A stretch of 27,763 bases of DNA, from assembly GCA_003513005.1 (NCBI GenBank), contig DOTD01000038.1, positions 1 through 27,763 of the forward strand, given 5' to 3'. Position numbers and translations under genes: made by a program. The notes beneath the pieces were generated by a model, which saw only the letters and a program-made list of their open reading frames with translations, was not told the origin of the DNA and ran no database searches. This document shows, in pieces, positions 15,445-21,051 of the stretch (positions are counted from its first letter, which is position 1; the number at the start of each line of letters is the position of its first letter). This DNA is from Desulfotomaculum sp. GTDB lineage: Bacteria; Bacillota; Desulfotomaculia; Desulfotomaculales; Nap2-2B.

Positions 15445-15865
15445 ATGAGTGATGAAAAAAGCAGAATCCTGCAGATGTTCCGGAACGGAAAGATTTCTGT
15501 TGAGGAAGGCGTAGAACTCCTGGACGCTTTGGATGACACTGTAAACAGGGCCCCAGTCCCGGGGAAAAAACTTGAGGACCGTTTCCTAACTAAGGGTACG
15601 TGTGGACGGCGCCAAGGACAAAGTCAACGTCAACATTCCGCTCAGCATGCTGAGAGTAGCTTCCCATTTTGGCAGTATGGCCACGAACTTTATTCCCGAC
15701 GACGCACGCCGGGAAATGGCGGGAAAGGGGCTGGACATCTCCAAGATTGACTTCGGGGAACTGGTGAACCTCATTGAGCAGGGTCTGGCGAACGGGAAAC
15801 TGGCCGATATTGAAAGCGAAGATCCGGAAAAGGGAAACACAAGGGTGGGGGTATATGTGGAGTAA
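15445..15865 (+). pseudogene. YvlB-like SHOCT-domain protein, frameshifted by a 4-bp duplication
   Basis: The start is ATG 15445, ten bases after AGAAGGG; the N-terminus MSDEKSRILQMFRNGKISVE and ALLDALDD-type end of the helix pair are a SHOCT-like module. Frame one holds until about 15590 and then gives nonsense. The continuation, VRVDGAKDKVNVNIPLSMLR to VGVYVE, is in the next frame and ends at 15865. At the switch point CTAA occurs twice in a row (15586-15593). Removing one copy joins RFL directly to RVRVDGAKDKV, the expected family sequence. The product would have about 138 residues and belongs to the Yvl envelope-stress type operon. Phase switching, true decay or a sequencing error are all possible. 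Confidence 0.8.
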
Positions 15866-16252
15866 ACTGCAAAGCCAACTCCTGCTGGTCAGAAATATGG
15901 GAAGGTGATGAAGTCGATGTAAGGAAAGTGGAGTAAACTGCAAAGCCAACTCCTGCTGGTCAGAGTATCCCGGGACGGGTTTCGGCGGATTGTTATTCCC
16001 GTCCCCCTGTACGTCCCCGACCTGACCCTGGACGCATTCCTTGATCTCGCTTGCCTGCTTGACCTGCTTATTCCGAAGTGGATACGCGGCTTAAAGCGGT
16101 GTAACTTGGGCGGAACCGGCGCCGGCCGGATATCTGTAGAATCAATGTTAGCAGGCTGTCTTCAGCTGTTCCGGGAACTGCGAAAGCACGGCAGGTTCCG
16201 TTTGGCGGAGGTACGGTCCGCCGGAATCAGGATATTTATAGACTTTTATTAA
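15855..16252 (+). pseudogene. Small conserved-looking protein gene, disrupted by a 71-bp insertion/duplication
   Basis: A 107-codon frame from 15929 to a stop at 16252 has no start codon. It reads WSKLQSQLLLVRVSRDGFRR, then IVIPVPLYVPDLTLDAFLDL, with a hydrophobic middle and a basic tail (RLAEVRSAGIRIFIDFY). Seventy-one bases upstream the same first 12 codons occur again, there preceded by ATG at 15855, which overlaps the end of the YvlB-like gene (GTATATGTGGAGTAA). So the intact gene began at 15855, translationally coupled, and encoded about 108 residues. The present first copy runs into a TGA after 17 codons, and the second copy has lost its ATG. The position is that of the third gene in DUF2089/Yvl operons. 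I do not recognise a family. Confidence 0.7.
15857..15964. repeat. 37-bp perfect direct repeat with 71-bp spacing
   Basis: Identical 37-base copies at 15857-15893 and 15928-15964 are separated by 34 unrelated bases. Each copy contains the GTGGAGTAA end of the YvlB-like gene and the first codons of the next gene. The 34 intervening bases can be read EGDEVDVRKVE followed by the TAA of the second copy, which looks like a genuine C-terminus; recombination with a paralogous locus is therefore an alternative to simple duplication. Confidence 0.9.
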
Positions 16253-16267
16253 ACCGGGGTGAATTGG

Positions 16268-16624
16268 ATGAACAGACTGATCCTTAAAATCATCGCCAAT
16301 ACGTTTGCCCTGTATGCGGCTGCGCTGGTTTTGCCGTCAGCAGGCCTGAACGGTATATGGGCAGGTCTGTTGGCCGGAACAGTATTAACACTGCTTAACG
16401 TTCTTATCCGCCCTTTTCTGCTGCTGATCACCCTGCCAGTCAATATGATCACCCTCGGACTGTTCACGCTGATCATCAACACCTGGATGGTAATGTTGAC
16501 AGACAAAATTATTCCGGGAGTGACGATTCCGGGATTCTGGCCAACTCTGGCCGCTTCCCTGTTTGTGACATTCGCCAACCTGCTCTTAAACCGTTGGACA
16601 CATCCCGGACGGGTTGGTGTTTAA
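16268..16624 (+). CDS. YvlD-like / phage holin family IV small membrane protein
   Basis: A 118-residue membrane protein with four hydrophobic helices: about 6-22 (ANTFALYAAALVLPSA), 27-54 (IWAGLLAGTVLTLLNVLIRP), 58-78 (NMITLGLFTLIINTWMVML) and 92-113 (WPTLAASLFVTFANLLLN). The N-P-P-free, short-loop pattern with NVLIRPFLLLITLPVNMITL is typical of the YvlD/holin-like family found in Gram-positive envelope-stress operons. The start is ATG 16268, six bases after GGGGTG. It lies 15 bases after the broken small gene and is the last member of the DUF2089 operon. It appears intact. A role in membrane or cell-wall homeostasis is inferred from the operon type only. Confidence 0.85.
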   Translation: MNRLILKIIANTFALYAAALVLPSAGLNGIWAGLLAGTVLTLLNVLIRPFLLLITLPVNMITLGLFTLIINTWMVMLTDKIIPGVTIPGFWPTLAASLFVTFANLLLNRWTHPGRVGV

Positions 16625-16661
16625 TCCAACAGCGGAAATGCTTCCAAATGGGGGAAATAAA

Positions 16662-17483
16662 ATGGAAATTTTTGAATTTGACGGTCAAAAATACAAAAAA
16701 GCGTCCGGTCACCAAAAAGAGTGGGGAACAAAAATAATTTCCGGTCTGAACCTTGTTGGGAGGGAAAGCATCCTCGATCTTGGCTGCGGCGATGGAGTAT
16801 TGACCAAACAATTGGCCGGTCTGGTTCCGGACGGCCGTGTATTGGGTATTGACGCATCTGCAGGAATGATTGAAGCTGCAAAAGAGTTAGAAGAAAAAAA
16901 TTTATCCTTTATGTGTGTAGATATTAATAAGATAGATTTTGATAATGAATTTGATTTGATATTTTCCAATGCCGTTTTGCACTGGGTTAAAGATCATGGG
17001 AGACTTATAAAGAATTGCCGGCATGCTTTAAGGCAAAACGGAATATTACGTTTTAATTTTGCTGGAGATGGAAATTGTTCAAATTTTTTTGAGGTCATTA
17101 CGCAGGTAATGATTGAACCTGCATTCAGTAAATACTATGTTGACTTTGAATGATACTATGTTGACTTTGAATGGCCGTGGTTTATGCCAGGAATAGACGA
17201 ATACAAAAAAATTATTGGGCAGCACTGTTTCAGTGAAATAATAATTTGGGAAGAAAACGCCGACAGATACTTTAAAAACCAGGACGAAATGATCAAATGG
17301 ATTGATCAGCCTTCTATTGTCCCGTTCTTAAAGCTTGTTGAAAATGCAGATAAGGAAAATTTCCGAAGCGAAGTATTGCATAGAATGATTGACAAAACCA
17401 AACAACCGGATGAAACTTGCTTTGAAACTTTCCGGCGGATAAATGTTTTTGCAAAAAAAAAGCAGGAGATTTCTACATGTTGA
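16662..17483 (+). pseudogene. Trans-aconitate methyltransferase-like (Tam) SAM methyltransferase, interrupted by a 21-bp duplication
   Basis: The start is ATG 16662 after GGGGGAAA. The first part carries motif I LDLGCGDG (38-45), VLGIDASAGMIEAA and FSNAVLHWVKDH, typical of Tam-like methyltransferases. It stops at TGA 17151-17153. The next frame piece to 17483 (WPWFMPGIDEYKKIIGQHCF to RRINVF) is the normal C-terminal half in the same reading frame. The stop is created by a perfect 21-bp tandem duplication (17132-17152, 17153-17173): the junction turns the TGG of DFEWPW into TGA. Removing one copy restores a protein of about 266 residues, normal for the family. The last residues run through a poly-A stretch and may be altered by the adjoining deletion at 17473. 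Confidence 0.88.
17132..17173. repeat. Perfect 21-bp tandem duplication in the methyltransferase
   Basis: Two identical adjacent 21-base units beginning ATACTATGTTGACT and ending GAATG. The length is a multiple of three, so the frame is kept, but the junction creates TGA at 17151. Loss of one unit would restore the gene exactly. Confidence 0.95.
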
Positions 17484-17834
17484 ACAAAGCGATTGAAATA
17501 GCTGCCCGGGCCCATGCCGGGAATGTATACACGGGTGGAGGGATTATTTCATCTGGCGCTGAACCGGGCAGCTTTTCCACGCGCAGCCCTTCCGCAACGC
17601 GAGTGGGAGCTCCCTGCCGGTTTATAACAAAGCCCTCGGCGGCCAACATTTCATAGGCCAAGCAGACGGTATTACGGGAAACGGCCAGTTCCTTTGCCAA
17701 CTGCCGTGTGGAAATAAGCGCCTCACCCGCTCTTAACTGTCCGTTTACGGCTTGGTCCCTGAGTGACTGAGTGACTGATAAATCTGACGCCATAACGGCA
17801 GCTCACTTTGCCTGTTTAATTCTATTCCCCACAT
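17473..17834 (-). pseudogene. MocR/GntR-type regulator remnant, frameshifted and lacking the aminotransferase domain
   Basis: The natural start is ATG 17834, nine bases after GGGGGAG, reading MWGIELNRQSELPLWRQIYQ, the standard MocR opening. At 17759-17778 an 8-bp tandem duplication (GAGTGACT twice on the plus strand) shifts the frame. After it the winged helix continues normally (SLRDQAVNGQLRAGEALIST, RQLAKELAVSRNTV, LAYEMLAAEGFV). The frame then reaches the linker (PPVYTFPAWARAAISIALF) and stops at 17473, where about 370 residues of aminotransferase domain should follow. The sequence beyond is the end of the methyltransferase gene, so a deletion removed the rest. It is divergent from the EamA transporter at 17961, its probable former target, a common MocR pairing. 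Confidence 0.82.
17759..17778. repeat. 8-bp tandem duplication in the MocR remnant
   Basis: CTGAGTGACTGAGTGACTGA: 2.5 units of an 8-base period. Deleting one unit joins WRQIYQ to SLRDQAVNGQ in frame, the conserved MocR N-terminus. Confidence 0.95.
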
Positions 17835-17876
17835 ATTTCTTATCTCCCCCGACTGGACTGCAAAAATCAGCGTTAT

Positions 17877-17899
17877 ACTGGCGCTTTACCAGTGCCAGT
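17877..17899. promoter_or_regulatory. ACTGG/CCAGT half-sites between the MocR remnant and the EamA gene
   Basis: ACTGGC at 17877-17882, CCAGT at 17889-17893 and GCCAGT at 17894-17899 form an overlapping set of inverted and direct half-sites in the 126-base divergent region. Such multi-half-site operators are typical of MocR regulators. With the regulator broken, the site may be unoccupied. Confidence 0.45.
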
Positions 17900-17960
17900 T
17901 CAGCAAATAGAATTTTAACATCCAAACAAATGAAAGAAAAGACTTTCAGGGGGAGTATTC

Positions 17961-18680
17961 TTGAAAGAATGGAAGGGGCCGGTTTACTTATTTTGCGCTT
18001 TCACACTTGCAGGTGCCAGTGTCATCTCGGCGCGGTTTGTCTCCGGCAAGCTGGGAACGTTTACAATCACTGCCGCAAGTATGTTTTTCGCCCTGTTGTT
18101 TTTACTGCCGGCTTGTTGGAAAAAGCTTACCGGCATTTTCAGCACTGTGACCGGCATTTTAATAATCCAGGGACTTCTGACACCGGCAAACGCTTTTTCG
18201 ATGGAACATTTTTGGGGAAATATACTGGTGATTTGCGCTGCGGCATGTGAATCGCTGTTTAGTATTTTTTCGCGCATTTCTGCTTTAAATACTGAGACCA
18301 GCCAGAAAGAACCGGTTAGTCCGGTAGTCCAAACCACAATCGTGTCGGCAATCGCCCTGTTTATATGCCTGATCCCCGCCCTGTTTGAACACCCGTTACC
18401 GTCACTGGCAGGCATTGGTTTCAAGGAATGGCTGACACTCCTCTGGTACGGCTTGTTTGTAACAGCACTGGCGTTTATTTTCTGGTATGCCGGCATTAAA
18501 CGGTGCGGGGCGCTTACCGTCGCGGCTTTTTCGGGCATGATGCCTTTTACGTCAATGCTGTTATCCGTCATTTTGTTAAGCGAACACCCGGGATGGCAGC
18601 AGTTGTCAGAAGGAATTCTGATCATTGCCGGTATGACTCTAATCGGAAGCAGCAAAGCCAATGCCAGACCCCAAGATTAG
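17961..18680 (+). CDS. EamA/DMT-family transporter, apparently missing two helices
   Basis: The start is TTG 17961, eight bases after AGGGGGAG. The 239-residue protein has about eight hydrophobic helices, whereas EamA transporters usually have ten and about 290-300 residues. The second half is complete (FKEWLTLLWYGLFVTALAFI, FWYAGIKRCGA, FSGMMPFTSMLLSVILLSEH). In the first half, helix 2 (ASMFFALLFLLPACWKKL) is joined directly to a segment like helix 5 (TVTGILIIQGLL), so helices 3 and 4 are missing in frame. The joint carries ACCGGCATTTT twice (18129-18139 and 18150-18160, 21 bases apart), suggesting slippage. It probably exported an amino acid or related metabolite under MocR control; function of the present protein is doubtful. 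Confidence 0.72.
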   Translation: MKEWKGPVYLFCAFTLAGASVISARFVSGKLGTFTITAASMFFALLFLLPACWKKLTGIFSTVTGILIIQGLLTPANAFSMEHFWGNILVICAAACESLFSIFSRISALNTETSQKEPVSPVVQTTIVSAIALFICLIPALFEHPLPSLAGIGFKEWLTLLWYGLFVTALAFIFWYAGIKRCGALTVAAFSGMMPFTSMLLSVILLSEHPGWQQLSEGILIIAGMTLIGSSKANARPQD

Positions 18681-18785
18681 TTATTTAGACTTGTTTGCTG
18701 ACGTAATCGAAGATGCTGGAACAATAACTTTCTTATCAGCTTTTTTCTTCTTTTTTTCCTTTTTCTTGGGACTTTTATCTCCCAC
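18681..18785 (-). CDS. Small lysine-rich protein (34 residues)
   Basis: On the minus strand GGAGG lies eight bases before GTG 18785, and the frame reads GDKSPKKKEKKKKKADKK (after the initiator) then VIVPASSITSANKSK, stopping at 18681. The G-D-K-S-P-K start followed by a run of Lys is a recurring pattern of very small uncharacterised bacterial proteins. The strong ribosome site and the unusual but coherent composition make it more than chance. The highly basic, probably disordered product might bind nucleic acid, which is a guess. It abuts the stop of the EamA gene tail to tail (adjacent bases), so the two stops share one junction. Confidence 0.72.
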   Translation of the reverse strand: MGDKSPKKKEKKKKKADKKVIVPASSITSANKSK

Positions 18786-18918
18786 TTGTAACACCTCCAA
18801 TGCCATATTTAAAAAGATATATCAATTTAACCACACCAGATACCTTGGTCAAACCATAATAATTATATCATTTTTAATAAAGTTAGAAACCCTGACCCGT
18901 ATTTTTTAATACTTTTTC

Positions 18919-19135
18919 TTAAAACCGCGGTGTAAGCCAGGATTCAAGTAAAAAAAGGAGGTATAATGCAATGGCCGCGTGAGGCAAAAGGAGCAGGCCT
19001 GCTATTGTGCCCCTCCCCCGCCGAACAAGAACCATCGCAGCGAGGTAAAGAAGCGGAATGGAAAAACCGGCCAACATAAAAATAATAAGCTACTCCAATG
19101 AACAGCAGCAACCCTACAATAATGTTTAAATCCAT
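18919..19135 (-). pseudogene. Small three-helix membrane protein, split by a frameshift in a T-run
   Basis: ATG 19135 overlaps the stop of the upstream gene (TGATG), implying translational coupling. The first frame reads MDLNIIVGLLLFIGVAYYF and then loses sense (FHSASLPRCDGSC). The next frame, with ATG at 19077, reads MLAGFSIPLLYLAAMVLVRR, then GTIAGLLLLPHAAIALYLLF and ESWLTPRF, and stops at 18919. Removing one T from the T5 run (A5 at 19078-19082 on the plus strand) joins the parts as GVAYYFMLAGFSIPL, giving a 71-72 residue protein with three membrane helices. The second part has no ribosome site of its own. Family not recognised. Single-base error in the assembly is a real alternative. Confidence 0.65.
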
Positions 19136-19482
19136 CAGGCGTCTCCTTTATTTAAAGGACAATAATTATTTTTACATCCTGGACACACTTTCATTAGTAT
19201 TACTATTAGTGCCAGTATAAAAAGTGCCCAAAAAATAATTGCGACATTAATATATTGCCAAAGCCAAAATTGTGGGAATGCTAAAATAAATACCAGCGGG
19301 ACTATTACCCCCAAGTAATCCCAAAAGTTGTATCCAATTTCATGTCTTGCCGGAAGGAATTTAGTTATTCTTCCAAATAAATCATGACCGCAATCGTTTA
19401 CCCTGCAGGGGCACTTGGAACAGAATGAGAATACTAAGACTAATAATCCTATCAAACTAACTCCCATATATACAACACTCAT
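19135..19482 (-). CDS. Membrane protein with cysteine-rich ends
   Basis: I prefer ATG 19482 (115 residues) with GAAG nine bases upstream; the frame stays open to GTG 19542, which has no ribosome site. There are three hydrophobic helices: VVYMGVSLIGLLVLVFSF near the start, LGVIVPLVFILAFPQFWLW, and VAIIFWALFILALIVILM. After the first helix comes CSKCPCRVNDCGHDLFGRIT, and after the last comes VCPGCKNNYCP. With an N-out topology both cysteine groups would face the same side, so they could bind a metal or cluster. It is coupled to the small membrane gene downstream. I do not recognise a named family; a prokaryotic membrane protein with paired Cys motifs is as far as the sequence allows. Confidence 0.65.
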   Translation of the reverse strand: MSVVYMGVSLIGLLVLVFSFCSKCPCRVNDCGHDLFGRITKFLPARHEIGYNFWDYLGVIVPLVFILAFPQFWLWQYINVAIIFWALFILALIVILMKVCPGCKNNYCPLNKGDA

Positions 19483-19625
19483 TAAAACCGACTTCAATAA
19501 TATAATTCGAAACCCAACAATTATAGATATGCTTATTAACACTATACTAAAAACACCATGAAAATGCCTGCCTATGATAATCCTCTCCTTTCAGTCATAA
19601 TTACTGCAATAACATAGGTTACCTG

Positions 19626-20525
19626 CTATTTTTGCTGAGTTTGTATATTGTTCTTCTTAACCCTGTATATAGTAAGAGCAATAACCAGCAAAACAGCAAT
19701 AGTAATATCCTGAAACGCTAAAATAGAGTCAAAGGCGCCTTCAATAATTCTGAAGAAAAAAGGCGGATTGAAGTAAAACCGGCAAATAACGAGGCTGCTA
19801 TTGAGGTAAGTAATAATCATACTAACTAACGGAATCATGTAAATAACAGCCAGATATTTGAAAATATTGTTTTCATAAATCCTGATAAAAGACAGGCACA
19901 AGAAAAAGCCGGGGAGTTTAATAATTATGGCGACAGTAAAAATAAAACAAATGATTATTCCAATTGCACCCATAGGAGCAGCACCCACCACAAGTATTAA
20001 GAATATCATGTTTATAAGAAACAGCGCTGCGATAATAACCAGCCATAACAGCCCCTTACCCCGGACGATTGCAACCAAAAAGTTAAACCTATATGTCAAA
20101 GTTACCTTATCTTCCTCCTCCCAGCCCTCCCTGTATTGCAATAGCCCGTATAAGGCCAATAGAACGACAACCAGATAAAGAATCATATTTATTAAGTTTA
20201 TGGAAGCAGTGGCTATTGGATTAATGGGCTGGAAGCTATGAAAATGATTATTGATATATAAATTGCCTAGTTCCTGTAATCCCTTATGCGCCATATCTAC
20301 AACCAGGGCAAAGCCCTGAAATTTAAAGAAGGGGTTGTTATATTTGCGAAAGTGCCGTACACATAAAAATACAGCCACCAATTCAAGTATTGTAACGGAT
20401 ATATCCATCACGGCACGGAGGTTCTGAATACTTATTGAACTCCATAACTTCATTTCATTTATTACTACAGAAAGAAAAGTGACAAACAGGATAACAGAAA
20501 TAATTATTTTTTGTTTTTGCTCCAA
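19626..20525 (-). CDS. Hypothetical integral membrane protein, about eight helices
   Basis: About 299 residues from TTG 20525, which has GGGGTG nine bases upstream; ATG 20558 and two GTG codons in between keep the same frame, so the start is uncertain. Hydrophobic helices alternate through the whole length (IIISVILFVTFLSVVI, ISVTILELVAVFLCV, LINMILYLVVVLLALYGLL, LLWLVIIAALFLINMIFLIL, AIGIIICFIFTVAIII, YLAVIYMIPLVSMIITYL and ITIAVLLVIALTIY). No known motif stands out, and the short cytosolic loops (YREGWEEEDKVTLTYR) are charged. It is encoded on the same strand as the two smaller membrane proteins downstream, 143 bases away, and could be in one operon. I cannot assign a function. Confidence 0.6.
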   Translation of the reverse strand: MEQKQKIIISVILFVTFLSVVINEMKLWSSISIQNLRAVMDISVTILELVAVFLCVRHFRKYNNPFFKFQGFALVVDMAHKGLQELGNLYINNHFHSFQPINPIATASINLINMILYLVVVLLALYGLLQYREGWEEEDKVTLTYRFNFLVAIVRGKGLLWLVIIAALFLINMIFLILVVGAAPMGAIGIIICFIFTVAIIIKLPGFFLCLSFIRIYENNIFKYLAVIYMIPLVSMIITYLNSSLVICRFYFNPPFFFRIIEGAFDSILAFQDITIAVLLVIALTIYRVKKNNIQTQQK

Positions 20526-20531
20526 TACAGA

Positions 20532-20549
20532 ACACACCCCACACACCCC
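20532..20549. repeat. 9-bp tandem duplication at the ribosome site of the membrane protein gene
   Basis: ACACACCCC occurs twice in a row; on the minus strand this is GGGGTGTGT repeated, i.e. two Shine-Dalgarno-like GGGGTG cores just before the likely TTG start. Gain or loss of a unit would leave the frame unchanged but alter the ribosome site. Confidence 0.85.
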
Positions 20550-20558
20550 TGTCTCCAT

Positions 20559-21051
20559 CTACTATTGACAGCATACCGAATGATCCATTCAAGCCATTCA
20601 TGCCAAATCTGGCCGGCATAAAATTTTTCTCCATGGCGCCGGAATTAATGCAGATAGGATAATCCCCATGTTCCCACTAGATACAGGGTTATTTTTCTTC
20701 GTCGCTCTCAATTTGGCTGACTTTCTCTTCAATGTTAAATATTATTGCTATTGCCACCATGTTGCTATAATTTTCGATCTAAATATTGTGACATAATTCG
20801 ACTAAATCTGCCAGAAAGACAGGTTCAATATAGTCCATCCCTGGCCTCAAATGATCATTGCTTAATCTTGCGGCGGGAGGCTAAACCTCATTTATCAATG
20901 GCTGAATCAGAAAAATATATTTCCAAAATGCAGGAATTAAGACAAAATACAGCGAAAATCTTGAAAATATCAGATTGTTTTGGATAAACCGACATAATTT
21001 AACAAGCAAGGTTTCAGAAAATCCGGCTGACGTTTAAGAGGAAATTTTTAA
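20559..21051. other. Intergenic stretch without a supported gene
   Basis: AT-rich spacer before the restriction-modification operon. It contains an interrupted palindrome GAATGATCCATTC (20578-20590), near the upstream side of the minus-strand membrane gene, possibly an operator. It also holds a 28-codon frame starting at ATG 20898 (MAESEKYISKMQELRQNTAK onward) without a placed ribosome site, which I do not accept as a gene. The restriction gene's own ribosome site (AGAGGAAA) is at 21038-21045. No promoter is obvious. Confidence 0.4.

Noticed and set aside
20898..20987. Short plus-strand frame MAESEKYISKMQELRQNTAK ending in SDCFG
   Set aside because: No ribosome site at a sensible distance, no recognisable family, and it lies in AT-rich spacer.
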